DNA of 64,000 bases from Antedon mediterranea (Eukaryota > Echinodermata > Crinoidea > Comatulida > Antedonidae). A program made the translations under genes and the position numbers. A model generated the notes under the pieces. It was not told where the DNA came from, did not search any database, and saw only the letters and a list, made by a program, of their open reading frames with translations. Shown here piece after piece: positions 1 to 11,825 of this stretch; positions within the stretch are counted from its first letter, which is position 1, and every line of letters begins with the position of its first letter. Location: the NCBI RefSeq assembly GCF_964355755.1, contig NC_092673.1:20341001-20405000 (forward strand), in the 5' to 3' direction.

Positions 1-105
1 TAAAGATGTATTGTTCCACAAAAACATGAAAAATGATGATTAATAAAATCAGATTTTGAATAGGCCATTTTTATATTTTAATAAAGTTAATGGTCAAAGT
101 GACTT
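1..105 (+). repeat. Truncated copy of palindromic MITE family D
   Basis: The window opens inside a repeat whose terminus reads TAAAGATGTATTGT, followed by AAAACATGAAAAATG and a GGCCATTTT block ending in TTTTAATAAAGTTA. Related copies lie at 18958-19269, 22081-22190, 26781-27145, 30905-31183 and 59119-59435. Full copies are about 320 bp and roughly palindromic, with no coding capacity, which fits a non-autonomous DNA transposon. Family membership is my own comparison within the window. Confidence 0.6.
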
Positions 106-159
106 GACTATATAGAACATCAAAATGTGACCCACATTCCTATAAAAACTTTTAGGCCG

Positions 160-375
160 TGAATTAGTGGAGCTGTAACTTGGTGGTTAACGTGCTTGCT
201 TTCCAATATCAAGGTCCAGGGTTCAATCCTTCCAGGGTTGTAACTCACGACTCTTTCAACTCCACTAACTAACCCTCAAATTAATCTTAGTTTATAAGCA
301 CGATAAATTATTTAAAAGTTTATCTATCTTGTAATTGGCTAGTTACTCGTTGTTGGATGCGTATCAAGTAAAGAA
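160..375 (+). repeat. tRNA-derived SINE, copy 1
   Basis: A tRNA-like head carries an A-box-like stretch (TTGGTGGTTAACGTGC) and a B box (GGTTCAATCC), followed by a tRNA-unrelated body containing TTTATAAGCACGATAAATT and a tail with GTTACTCGTTGTTGGATG. The same arrangement recurs at 37706-37920 in an ERGIC1 intron, so this is a dispersed Pol III-type SINE and not a tRNA gene. No clear target-site duplication was identified. Confidence 0.75.
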
Positions 376-1021
376 GAACTTTTATTTCAGACAATTGTCC
401 ATATGGTATAATACATTACACAAAAAAAAGATGAAGGAGAGAGGACCAAAACTTTTATCTATTGGTATATAATGCCACTTTCCATTTTGTAATACATGTT
501 TGAATCCATCAACAAATATTTATACATACAAATTAACATTCTGTTTTCGTTTTTCATTATTCTTGTAAGAAATCGGTAAGTCGAAATCCTCAAATATTCA
601 TAAAATGATGGAATATTGTTTTCCACGAACAAATTCCTCGCACTAACAAATCTGGGTTGTCCCAACAACCGCCGGAAAGCATCATTATAACAAACTTTAA
701 GTCATTTGATATCTTTTTTTAAATGATTAGACCATAAAGGAGAACAGCACATGTTAATACAATATGATCTGAACAAAAAACATTTGATTGATTTGGAGCA
801 GTATGGAAATTTCCTACATAAAACATTACCTCTAATACATAGAGATCTATATTGGCCACCAGTCAGGGGGAAATATTATATTCTATGAGTTTTATCAGAC
901 AGTCTATATTGTTTTAACAACTCTCTTGTAACATGACCACAGTGCTTATATATATTTTCCCCTAACTGCCACTATATGATTTCCCTTCTACACATTGGTC
1001 CTTGAAAAGCAATATTTTTAC
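376..1021. other. No gene recognised; AT-rich
   Basis: Only short open frames are present. A 69-codon minus-strand frame at 459-668 has no homology I recognise and only a poor acceptor upstream (near 690). It could be a terminal exon of the candidate peptide gene at 1022-1239, but I cannot support that join. Confidence 0.3.
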
Positions 1022-1239
1022 CTGTGAATCAGTATGTTTGTCATTTCCGTTATAATCTGTGAAAAATGCTCTTTTACCACCGGCTCCATACATGCGGTAT
1101 CGACCCTTTGCCCCTATCGTTGACGAACTATACACTGATGAAACCAAGTACAAGAATATACAGAATGTCGTTATTGTAGCCTGCCTTCCAAAATACGTCA
1201 TCTTTGAGTTACTGATATTCTTTGGTGATTTCTGTTTGT
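1022..1239 (-). CDS. Candidate first coding exon of a secreted peptide precursor
   Basis: On the minus strand a pyrimidine-rich acceptor (..ATAACATTAG) precedes an exon starting at 1239. The ATG is at 1201 and the frame runs 60 codons to a GTAAAA donor after base 1022, in phase 0. The N-terminus is a good signal peptide: a charged start, a hydrophobic run ITTFCIFLYLVSSVYS, then likely cleavage near residue 25. Residues 41-44 are GGKR, a dibasic site preceded by glycine, as seen in amidated neuropeptide precursors, so a peptide ending MYGAG-amide is possible. I do not recognise the family and cannot place the remaining coding exons; they may lie below position 1 or in 1-1000. A TATA box plus 5'UTR exon in the right orientation at 8801-8881 may be its promoter. 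The exon shape is visible; the neuropeptide role is inferred. Confidence 0.45.
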
Positions 1240-1717
1240 CTAATGTTATAGAAAATAAAACGTTGTTAGAACACGTGTAAATAGATTAAAGGCAGTTTGG
1301 GCAACCTCCGTATACGTATACGTATGGGTAAAATTCTCGTAGGAGACCTATACGTCATACATTCTGTAGCGTGACATACTTTATCGTACGTGATACCGAT
1401 TTTCAATGCGTTTCGACGTGCGAATTTCATTTCACACATTTAAGATTTTGTCGTTAGAAATTAAGTTGTAAACGTGGCACAGATCACATTATACCAGCAA
1501 AACTTAAACATAAATTATTAAAGAAAATTCAGACAGAGTTTACGTTTCAAGAACACGACAAAGAGTGAAACATGTTGGTTGGGTCTAGCACATTGCTAGA
1601 GAGGCCTAACACCTCTAATAGCCCTCCGAAGCGGTACGTAAAATAATTTTGTCTAAATGAAAAAAGCTATAAATTCAAACGTGTCCGTACAGTACATGTT
1701 GTGATACGGATACGTAT

Positions 1718-4700
1718 GCGCGTATACTAGGCTAGTCAATCTAGCATTTTGAGTGAAACAAATTGCAAACAGAGATTTTTTTTTTTAATGGTTATACATA
1801 TGATAAGGTGATTATTTTTTGAGCATCACACCTCTGACACTCATCCCGAAGGTATGCAAATTAGCTTAAATATGCAAATTAGGGTGAAATTACAGGGTTA
1901 CCATATCTTAAAAACTACTAATCGTAGAGAGTTCATTTTTGCACAGTCTGGTTCAGAATATATATATATTTATATTTGCTCTAATGAGACATTTTACATA
2001 AAAATGTCCGGAAGTACCAAATTTTGACCCTTGACCCCATTTCTCAATATTTACATAAATATGTGATTAAAATGTCTGTAGAGACTTTAGTTTGGACTCA
2101 ATGACTTGGATATTGTTTTTCAATACCCACCATAGAACTGTATTATAATTCCTAAAATCACAATTTCGTCACGCACCTCAAAAGTATGCAAATTAGTAGT
2201 ACAAGTAATATTAAATATGCAAATTAGGGAGTGAAATTACAGCGTTGCCATATCTCGAAAACCGCTAATGCTAGAGTGTTGATTTTTTCACTAAAATATT
2301 TAAAATGTATATATTTATATTTGCTGTAATGAGACATTTTACAAAAAAATGCCCTGAACTATGACATTTGACCCTCGACCCCATTTCTCAATATTGCATA
2401 TATAATGAAAACTAAAATGTCTGTAGAGACTTTGTTTTGCCCTCAAATGACTCGGATACAGGTTTCTAATAGCCAACATAGGAATGTTTAGTAAATCTCA
2501 AAATCACACCTGTATCACTCACCTTCAAAGTATGCAAATTATTAGTAAAAGTTACATGAAATATGCAAATTAGGGGGTGAAATTACAGGTTCCTATATGT
2601 ATCGAAAACCGCTAAGGTAGAGAGTTGATTTTTTTTACAAACTTGTTCAGAATGTACATATTTATATTTGCTCTAATGAAACATTTTACGAAAATATGAC
2701 CGGAAATACAACAATTGACCCTTGACCCTATTTATCAATGTTTGCATACATAATGCGACTAAAATGTCTGTAGATAATTTTGTTGGACTCAAATGACTCG
2801 GATACAGTTTTCCTATCGTCAGCATAGGACCTCTTTGTAATTCCCAAAATCACATCTTTGTCACATACCTTGAAAGTATGAGTAGTAGAAATTATTAGTA
2901 CAAGTTACATGAAATATGCGAATTAGGGGTGAAATTACAGTCTTCCCATATCTCGAAAACCATTAATGCCAGAGAGTTGATTTGAATTCAGAGTTGATTC
3001 AGAATGTACATATTTATATTCGCTGTAATGAAACATTTTACGCAAAAATTGTCTTGATTGAATTATGACATATGAAAGTTGCCATATCTCTATCGGTCAT
3101 TAGCGTTTTTCGAGATAAATAAGGCTGTAATTTGCATATTTCATATAACTTGTACTAATAATTTGCATACTTTCGAGTTACTTGACTTTTGGAATTACTA
3201 AACGATCCTATACTGGCTATATAAAACCTGTATCCAAGTCATTTGAGGCCAAAACAAAGTCTGTACATACATTTTAGTTGCATTATATTCAAATATTGAG
3301 AAATAGGTTCGAGGGTCAAATGTCATACTTTCGATAATTTTTTTTTCAATAATGACCTAGATACAGGTTTTCTATAGCCAGCATAGAACTGTTTAGTAAT
3401 TCTCAAAATCCCACCTCTGTTACTTCGCTTGAAAGTATGTAAATCAGTAGTACAAGAAAGTTGCCATATCTCTCTCTCTCGGTCATTAGCGTTTTCGAGA
3501 TACATAAGGCAATTCACTGTAATTTGCATATTTCATATAGCTTGTACTACTAATTTGCATACTTTCGAGGTGCTTGACTTATACTGGCTATATAAAACCT
3601 GTATCCGAGTCATTTGAGGCCAAAACAAAGTCTGTACATACATTTTAGTTGCATTATATGCAAATATTGAGAAATAATAATAATAATATCCTGGATTTAT
3701 ATAGCGCCTAATGTTGTGAAACCTCTAAGCGCTGTACATAAACTAATACGAAAAAGGGGAATTAATTCCAACCATGCCAAAACGAAGGCGTGATTTTGGG
3801 AATTACAAAGCGGTCCTATGCTGACTATAGGAAACATGTATCCGAGTTATTTGAGTCCAAAACAAAGTCTCTACAGACATTTTAGTCGCATTATGTATGC
3901 AAACATTGATAAATGGGGTCGAGGGTCAATTGTTGTATTTCCGGTCATTTTTTCGTAAAATGTTTCATTAAAGTAAACATAAATATGTACATTCTGAACA
4001 AGTTATTGAAAAAATCAACTCTCTAGCCTTAGTGGTTTTCGATATATAGGAACCTTTAATTTCACCCTCTAATTTGCATATTTCATGTAACTTGTACTAA
4101 TAATTTGCATACCTTGGAGGTGAGTGATACAGGTGTGATTTTGAGATCTACTAAACAGTCCTATGTTGGCTATTAGAAACCTGTATTGGAGTCATTTGAG
4201 GGCAAAACAAAGTCTCTACAGACATTTTAGTTTCATTTATATATGCAATATTGAGAAATGGGGTCGAGGGTCAAATGTCATACTTCCGGTCAATTTTGTG
4301 TAAAATGTTTCATTGGAGCAAATAGAAATATGTACATTTTGAATACGGCTGTGAAAAAATCAGCTCTCTAGCACTAGTGGTTTTCGAGATATAGGACAAC
4401 TGTAATTTTTTCCCCTTATTTGCATATTTTATTTAAATTGTACTACTAATTTGCATATTTTCGAGGTGTGTGACAAAGGTGTGATTTTGCGAATTACAAA
4501 GTGATCCTATGCTGGCTATTAGAAACCTATGTCTGGGTCATTTGAGGGCACAATAAAGTCTCTACAGACATTTTAGTCACATTGTATATGCAAACATTGA
4601 GAAATGGGGTCGAAGGTCAAATGTTGTACTTCCGGTCATTTTTTCGTAAAATGTTTCATTAGAGTAAATATAAATATATACATTTTGAATAGATCAGTGA

Positions 4701-4928
4701 AAAAATCAACTCTCTCGGACTAGTAGTTTTTGAGATATGGTAACCCTGTAATTTCACCCTAATTTGCATATTTAAGCTAATTTGCATATCATCGGGATGA
4801 GTGACAGAGGTGTGATACTCAAATTTTGATCTCCTCATCATATATGACCATTTAAAAAAGAAAAATCTCTGTTTGCAATTTGTTTCACTTTGGGCTGTTT
4901 TTTTTGCTAGATTGACTAGCCTATACGT
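1718..4928. mobile_element. Foldback-type element with ~340 bp tandem units in inverted arms
   Basis: The ends are inverted copies: GGCTAGTCAATCTAGC near 1730 and its complement near 4918, then GTGAAACAAATTGCAAACAG inside each end. The left arm holds about four units of ~340 bp, each with two ATGCAAATTAG-type motifs, a GATATCTCGAAAACC-like block and an ATTTGACCCTTGACCCC block (examples at 1853, 2186, 2528). From about 3080 the units run in reverse, with a short flip back at about 3330-3475. No transposase is present. The unit text resembles that of the element at 12826-17267, so the two probably belong to one superfamily. Confidence 0.7.
3664..3785 (+). repeat. Short retroposon-tail-like repeat inside the foldback element
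   Basis: An (AAT)n run is followed by GGATTTATATAGCGCCTAAT and CTCTAAGCGCTGTACA. This block interrupts the tandem units. The same block in reverse, ending in (ATT)n, lies at 56262-56329. The (ATT)n tail and AGCGC core suggest the 3' end of a SINE or LINE family; the class is not certain. Confidence 0.5.
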
Positions 4929-5609
4929 GAATTTTCCCAAACTCTCTAATTAACAATTCTTCACCAGTATGCTCAATTATTATCCAATAATCTATCAGGA
5001 AAAGTTTAAAATTATAAGAGTACTTTGTGTAGTTAGTCTTAAGGTAGCAAAATACACTCGATTTTTGTCTACAGCCAGAAAAAAAGAAATGCATTGAAAC
5101 GCATGTGACGACAATAATGAGTTTGTTTTTCGTGGTATAATAATGATTCTATTCCATTCATATTAAATAAATATTAAATAAGACTAGGACATTTCTAGAA
5201 TTGAAAACTGTAATAATATCATAACACCATTGTGTGAAATATTGATTATAACAACAACCATACACTGTTTAAACAGGGAGGCTGGAAACACGGCTAAAGT
5301 TTCGTCCACAAACGTTTCGAACCATAGAAACAATGTCTTTCGGAAGTTATGCGATTACTAAATCAATACCAACAAGTGAACCAAACCTAATTTCTTGGCA
5401 CAAAACTGTACCGATAGTAGGCCTACAGTTTAATAACCAGAGGCGGATCCAACATTTGAAATAGAAGGTGGAGTGGGAGTTCTCAGATGTATTTGAGTTA
5501 CAGGCCTCCTATAGTAAAGCCTGTTTATCCCCCGCCTAAAACCCGCGCCTGAACTAAATTCTAAGCCTAACGTCACAGGTTAATGTTTAGAACCAACCCT
5601 TAGCTTAGT
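4929..5609. other. No gene recognised
   Basis: AT-rich sequence with no supported exon, RNA gene or recognised repeat. Confidence 0.3.
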
Positions 5610-5705
5610 TCTCGGTCCCGCACTAGGACGCAACGACGTATGCGCAACGCAAATGATTCATCGCGTCGTGATTGGTCAAATTACTTGCAACAAAAAGACG
5701 TATGT
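5610..5705. repeat. Degenerate partial copy of MITE family A
   Basis: It contains TCCCGCACTAGGACGCAACG and GTGATTGGTCAAATTACTTG, the same landmarks as the palindromic family A copies at 10671-11012 and 11524-11708. The right terminus is decayed. Confidence 0.5.
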
Positions 5706-6363
5706 AGTAAGCGAATGAGGTGGATCCATGATTGTTTTTGAGCGATACATAGGCATATACACAATCTGTTAAATATAACAAAGTAAAATTAAAAGTTAAA
5801 AAAGTCATTAGTAAAAGCAAGGAGAGCTCCACGCCTCTGGATCCACCACTGATATATTTAAATCTTCCCCATCCCCACTCTACCTATTAGGCCTATCCCA
5901 ACCGGATCGATGAAACTGAATGAACAAAATAGTGCATAGTTACATACAAGAATGTCATTACACAATTCTGAATTAATTACGCCATCGGTATACTTCCGAC
6001 GATGCCTGGATACATTTAAAACATTTCCGTCTACTGTTGTGGCGTAATTGCGGTCATGACGTTTCATAGCCGAGTTTAAATTATTTATTTTTAAAGTGTG
6101 TAAGAATTAGTCTGATTCTACAATTCAGATGTATAATTAGCCTACATACACACAATATTGCACAGAATTGAAAAACACAATAAACACAGTTATATTTACG
6201 TACTTATAAAACAGCATAGAAATATATTTAAACTGAATAACCCGTATTTACTTTCGAATTCTTCATGCAAACAATATATACCTATTAGTATAATTGTTGA
6301 ATTAACAGAAATATTCTTGTCAATGTTCTAATAAAGGAAAAATGTAGTAGGCATATTTTGTCT

Positions 6364-6549
6364 TAAGGCCAATTTACACAGACGAGCGGTAACGGTAAGC
6401 GGAAAACCGGCGTGTAGCTTGTCCCAGGTAGAATGGGGGGGGGGGGGGGGCTGACACGTCCACTCCGCGTTTTGTGTAGGACGTCATGAATAGAATAGAT
6501 TGTATATTTTTATTAACGTAACCGCTCGTCTGTTTAAATTGGCCTTTAA
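6364..6549. mobile_element. Palindromic MITE family B
   Basis: The terminal inverted repeats are clear: GGCCAATTTACACAGACGAG with CGGTAAC at the left, and its near complement ending in AAATTGGCC at the right. A run of 16 or more G lies at about 6437-6452. A second family B copy is at 23640-23960. It is non-coding. The TTAA-like flanks hint at the target site but are not decisive. Confidence 0.7.
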
Positions 6550-6599
6550 GGTGTCCTTTTTGGAAATTGTAAACTCTTCATATCATAACACATTCTGTA

Positions 6600-6725
6600 T
6601 TTACTGATGAAGGGTCTAGTGTTGCCCGAAAAATAATTGTTCTGGCTGTTTTACTTTATCGTTTTGATTTAGCTTTTTGCTTATTTTATTTAGTATTTCT
6701 ATTGAGATCCAGCCATTGATACCCA
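6600..6725 (-). repeat. Dispersed repeat with hammerhead-like core at one end
   Basis: Bases 6636-6725 match 36430-36520 in inverted orientation; the shared blocks include AACGATAAAGTAAAA and GGCTGGATCTCAATAGA. On the plus strand, 6604-6631 has the order CTGATGA, a GGG...CCC stem candidate, then GAAA, which resembles a hammerhead ribozyme core of the kind seen in Penelope-like elements. Flanking helices I and III were not convincingly found. Confidence 0.4.
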
Positions 6726-8800
6726 CATCATTGTCATTTGTTCAGTAATTTCCATTTAGATTTAAATTTATATATCTATAAAACGAAGAAATTTAGAATA
6801 ATTATTAATGAACGAAAAAAAACACCTGAATGAAAACAAAATGGATAAATGAAGGAATAATAAAAATAAATAAAAATAATGAATAACAAAAGGAATAAAT
6901 GGATAAAATGTTACAGAAAACAAAGAATTCACAAAAAGGAGAGAATTATTGAGAAATTTATAATTTCAAATTATTCAGACAAGTAGGCACTTGATTCAAA
7001 ATCCCGCAGAGTGCTTTTATATTCAAGTAGCTGATGCACGCAATTCATGAGACGTTCATTTTAAGTCAATTACGTTTTAAAAAGTTTAAATAACATTCAA
7101 GTTCCGGCGACCGTGCAATCAATAATTGTATTATCATGCTATGTAAACTACGTGTATATTTTATGATCTATGAAATTAGAGAGTTATTTCATATCAAAGA
7201 AAGATGTTGTTTACATAGTGTATGGTTTATCATTCAATATATGTTCAAGAACTTGACACAATTATACAAACACGGGATTAGTATTATATATTGTATAGCG
7301 CACGGATAAAATGCTACAATCGACTTGGACAAGTTTTGAAAAAAGAAAACTGACTAAATAAAAAGCAAACTTAGATTTTATGATCTCATTTAGTAACTTA
7401 AACGTGTTTCTATATTGCTTAAGCTCTAATAATGATATAATCGTGTATAACGGAAACAATTTATTTATTTAACAACATCTTTATACAGGATTACACAATC
7501 AGGTTAAAAAAAACCTAGTTTGCATTGTGGTCCTGTCTTAAACACAGTATAACAAAATTTGAATTGAAACAATTTTTTCCGTTTAAAACGCCGTTTTATT
7601 GACAACTGTACAGGGTGTAGTAGATACAGTATATCAGACAAAAAAATACTGATGTCAATATTCAGTGATCGTAGACGGTAAATTAGTTAATTAGCCAAGG
7701 TCGTAATTAAAGTATAGCAAAGACGATGCTGGATAAACTACACGACATGTCTCTCTGTTTGACCACGACTATTAAATACATAATTTCTGAATACAATTAG
7801 CTTATGTTTTCCATAGTGGGAAGGAACGCAGTAGGAAATCATCAGTGACACCAGGAGCGTAAAAACGTTGATAAAATGGTATCAATTTCACACCCGGACG
7901 CGCGCGCGTTAATTGTGGTGTCACTATGGTAACTATAATATTTGTTTGATAAGAAGATTTTATTGATACCATCAATGCATCAACGATGTTTTTGTAAATT
8001 TCGAAGGATCATTTAATTGGGTACTCAAAATAAATGTTTCGCCAATAAACTATTCAGAGACCAATTTGTTTGCTATTTTTGTCTTGACACGTTACATTAT
8101 GTGAAAAGTTTGATTGATTCAAATAATTGTTTATTACCTTTTATTTTAAATAAATAAAGCGTGTTTTAAACAATTCATGCTAAATCTGAATAATTTTATG
8201 AGAAAAAACGATAATTAAACAGAAATTTGAATTAACACAGTGCGTTCAAATCCGTCATTCATTTGCTCTCTCGCGAGAGAAAGTCAATTAATTGAGGTAA
8301 GTTGAAGACACGTTGAACATACTTAATGCTATACTGCAGAAAAACTTTATTTTAATTATACGCACTATGTGGTGAAAATATAAAATACTAGACAAAGAAA
8401 TAATATACAGTATTTAAAATTAAGATCTCCCGATATATAATGGGGCTATACCTTTCAAATAAATTTTCTCGGTATATTATTACAGAGGAACAAAACGAAT
8501 AAGAAACGATAATATGCATTGTTAACGACTCTTTTAAAGACATAACGACATTTTAAGCGCGCGCGTTCAAATGATGATAATCAGGGTACGGTTTATGCAC
8601 GCGCTCTTTTTGTCGTTGCTTTGATACGCTGATTAACAGTAGATTTCTTATTTATATTTAATTATATTTTACAAGCGCACAGAAAAAGTATCTTATCAAT
8701 ACTCATCAATTTACAGAAAAAATTAAGTGAATAACTTAGGCCTAGCCATGATGCCCATTAATTTCGCAAAAGTTGTAACGGACCAAGAAAATCAACTTAC
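6726..8800. other. Non-coding, AT-rich; one TCTCTCGCGAGAGA palindrome
   Basis: No exon is supported. At 8267-8280 there is a perfect 14 bp palindrome containing TCTCGCGAGA, a known animal promoter element (the BANP-type site). There is no gene model to attach it to except the candidate promoter 500 bp away on the minus strand. A GCGCGCGC run lies near 7902. Confidence 0.35.
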
Positions 8801-8881
8801 CCGTGTGGATATGATTAAACCTTGTGGTTCCTCGTCTTTAATTCGACTACTGAAACTTGCAGGTCTGCCTGTCCTTTTATA
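8801..8881 (-). promoter_or_regulatory. Candidate TATA promoter with short 5'UTR exon
   Basis: On the minus strand TATAAAAGG occupies 8881-8873. About 30 bases on, TTTCAGTAG (around 8855-8847) could be an initiator. A short ATG-free segment then ends at a consensus donor GTAAGT after 8801. This is the layout of a tissue-specific gene with a non-coding first exon. The nearest fitting downstream acceptor and ATG on the same strand that I found is the exon at 1239-1022, so a ~7.6 kb first intron is proposed. The join is inference. Confidence 0.4.
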
Positions 8882-10216
8882 CCACACCGCTAAGCAAGCA
8901 TGAACAAATGACTAAAGATAACACGTGACCTAACAATTCCATCAAGTATCGATATAATTTCATATGCACGTTAATAAACTCTGGGAGTAAGTATGTCCTA
9001 TCGATAATGACAAATCAGTTTTAAGTACTTAAAATTATAACGCCGCAGGATCTATAATAATACGCATTTTATCCTTAATGTTGATGCGTGGACAATGGAA
9101 TGTTGCGCAAAATGCAAAATCTGGTGGTTGTTAGTCGCGACGACAGTATTCGTGTATAATGTCAATGAATAGACGTTGCCTTGAAAATTGAAACAAAAAT
9201 CTATGATTTTATGTAAGTGTCAAAAAAGAAAGAAAAATCAATCGAAGTTATTAACTTTAAAACGGTTGACGACATGATGTAATTAACTAACAACACATCC
9301 CGAGGTTCAAATTGACAGATTGTATTACACAGAGTGCATAGAATGTAGAGTCGCATGCAGGCTTCATATGAGAAGAGAATGAAGACAAAACAGCGCTGGT
9401 AAAATGAAATCTGGGAATTGAAGTTCGGGGTGGCCCTATTCCATGGCAGCTCATTAATAATAACAATAATAAATAATGGAAATTAATAAAATTAGAATTT
9501 GAACAAGGTGCTAACATGGTAATTATTCAGGGAAGAGCACCCTGTAATCACGGAGGTATAAATAAAAATTAACAAATTATTTGTAATAATACAGAGATGG
9601 CTTTGGAAAAGATACTGCCGTACTGACGTGTCGTCTTTCGGATAGGACGTTAAGCCGACAAATAATTAGTAATATACGGTAAGAGCATCAGCATCTAGTG
9701 TGATGATTATAAATGTAGGCCTACGGTACGTATTTAAAAATGTATATAAACTAACAATGCATGATTATTATTAGCATATTATTATATACTAGTTTTAATT
9801 AGGAAATAAGGTAAAATAAATTATTCAATGCATCTACAATTATTTTAGTGCGTTTAGTGTTATTTTCTTTCCTTCATAACAACATAATTAATGTAAATAA
9901 ATTAACATTGATTATTGTTTAATACGTTTTCATTTGTGAGTACATGTAGGCTACATTATTAATGCAATTAAAATCATTTTAGTGCATTCATTGTTATATT
10001 TATTATCAAGTTATGGAATTTCATATTTTTAAAATATTCAAATAATTAAGTAAACGAATAAATATTCATATGAAAGAGGTATTTACCGATTTCTCCCTAT
10101 AGCATATCTGTCTACGCACGCAACCACCATAAATGAGTTATTCAATATTGTGTAGGGGATGATAGTTTATGTTGTCAATCACTGATCCCTTCTGACAGAT
10201 TTACAAGCCTACTCCT
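8882..10216. other. Non-coding; SINE core fragment near 9610-9665
   Basis: No exon is supported. At 9626-9660 the block CTTTCGGATAGGACGTTAAG resembles the central domain seen in several invertebrate tRNA-derived SINEs (compare the GGATAAGG block of the SINE at 32093-32302). The rest is AT-rich. Confidence 0.35.
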
Positions 10217-10390
10217 AATCTCTGTCTAAACTATCAAACTACTTTGACAAAAAGTGTGACGTCCGCGCCCGCCCAAATATGGTAGTATTATGTCATGGTA
10301 TGGTACTGATATGACATCATCGTGTCCATATGGGAACATCACATTTTTGAGTTACATAAAGTTTGATAGTGTAGACAGTGCTTTACAGAA
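10217..10390. mobile_element. Palindromic MITE family C, copy 1
   Basis: The inverted ends are CTGTCTAAACTATCAAACT at the left and AGTTTGATAGTGTAGACAG in reverse sense at the right, with GACATCATCGTGTCCATAT inside. Other copies are at 37976-38100 and, truncated, at 55693-55835. Non-autonomous DNA transposon; non-coding. Confidence 0.7.
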
Positions 10391-10670
10391 ATGCGTGTAA
10401 GCTCAAAAAATTAAAAAATAATTTTTACCTTTAGGCCCTATTTAGCATTGTAAAAATGATAACAGCCAGAATCGTGTTTCACAAGGTTCAAGGCAAAGCG
10501 AGTTTTTTTCGACGACTAGACCTCAGTGGATCTAACGTTACGGATCATTGTGAGTGCATTGTCACACTTTGTGAAATAACTTTGTGATAATACCTGTTAA
10601 TAATAACATGTTAATAATGGTCGCACCTTTTTACTCGATTCCTCAATATACAGTTGTTGCCGATTCATCT

Positions 10671-11012
10671 TAATGCTTGGTTCCCACTGGAGACGCAACG
10701 CAAGGACGTAACGCGACGTAAAGCTTGGTTCCCACTAGAACGTAACGCAAGGACGTAAACGCAACGCAAGCGTTTTAACCAATGACAAGCGAAGTTATAG
10801 ACAGTTAGCATTCACAAGCGAATAAGCCATCGTTTGTGATTGGTCAATTCACTTGCGTTGCGTTACGTCCTTGCGTTGCGTCGCTAGTGGGAACCACGCT
10901 TAAGTGATTTGGCAAATCACAAGCGATGGATCATTCGAACATTCGCTTGTCATTGGTCAACTTACTTGCGTTGCGCTTACGTCCTTGCGTTGCGTCCTAG
11001 TGGGAACCTACA
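10671..11012. mobile_element. Nested pair of MITE family A elements
   Basis: An outer copy (GCTTGGTTCCCACTGG at 10674; CTAGTGGGAACC near 11001) is split by a complete inner copy at about 10722-10902. The inner copy begins AGCTTGGTTCCCACTAG, ends CTAGTGGGAACCACGCT and is flanked by TAA on both sides. The interior holds GCAACGCAAG and GATTGGTCAATT blocks arranged palindromically. A 3 bp TAA target duplication is typical of PIF/Harbinger elements. Confidence 0.75.
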
Positions 11013-11523
11013 TAAACATGTTGAACATAATAGTGACAAGTCGACTGCTAAACGAGTGGAGGAAAAAAACATCTAGCTACTATAAACACGTTTATGTTTT
11101 AAACACGCTAAACATGTAAAGACGTGTTTAAAAGCTCCACACTGTTTTTACAGTGTAAATCATATATCTGCAGGAAATGTAACTCGAAATGTTGCCTGTG
11201 AAAAAGTTATTAAGAAGTTCGGTCATAACAGATCAACAATTGGCATACTATATTTATAACGGCGAACACAATAATACACAGCGAAATATTAATGTCTGAA
11301 AACGGCATGTATGAATAATTTATTTTACACTTTTATTGTAGTAAAATAAAAGGCCTAATTGGTCGATTTTCATACTTTTCGTCCTTTTTAATCAAATATG
11401 AATGAAAGAAATAAATGTTTATTTGAATTTGAATTTGAATTTTAATGAAACAAATGTTGGTGCGTTTTTTATACTGTAACAAATTGCACAGAAACTGAGG
11501 CTTTACGGTATATTATGCATCGC

Positions 11524-11708
11524 TAAAGCTTGGTTCCCACTAGAACGTAACGCAAGGACGTAAACGCAACGCAAGCGTTTTAACCAATGACAAGCGAAGT
11601 TATAGACAGTTAGCAATCACAAACAAATAAGCCATCGCTTGTGATTGGTCAATTCACTTGCGTTGCGTTACGTCCTTGTGTTGCGTCGCTAGTGGGAACC
11701 ACGCTTAA
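11524..11708. mobile_element. MITE family A, intact copy
   Basis: A near-identical sister of the inner copy at 10722-10902, with TAA on both flanks and the same terminal inverted repeat. It lies just downstream (in gene sense) of the last exon of the minus-strand SLC7 gene. Confidence 0.75.
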
Positions 11709-11825
11709 GTGTTCATTACAACATTTTATTATGGAATATTCAGAGATATAAAAGAATATGGAAATATGCAATAAAGATGTTACAACATGTACTTCTGGAT
11801 TGATAGTCTGGCTGCATTTGACCAT

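Noticed and set aside
9287..9517. 76-codon minus-strand frame with a leucine run
   Set aside because: The leucines come from a TAATAATAA-type simple sequence; no start context, signal cleavage site or splice sites.
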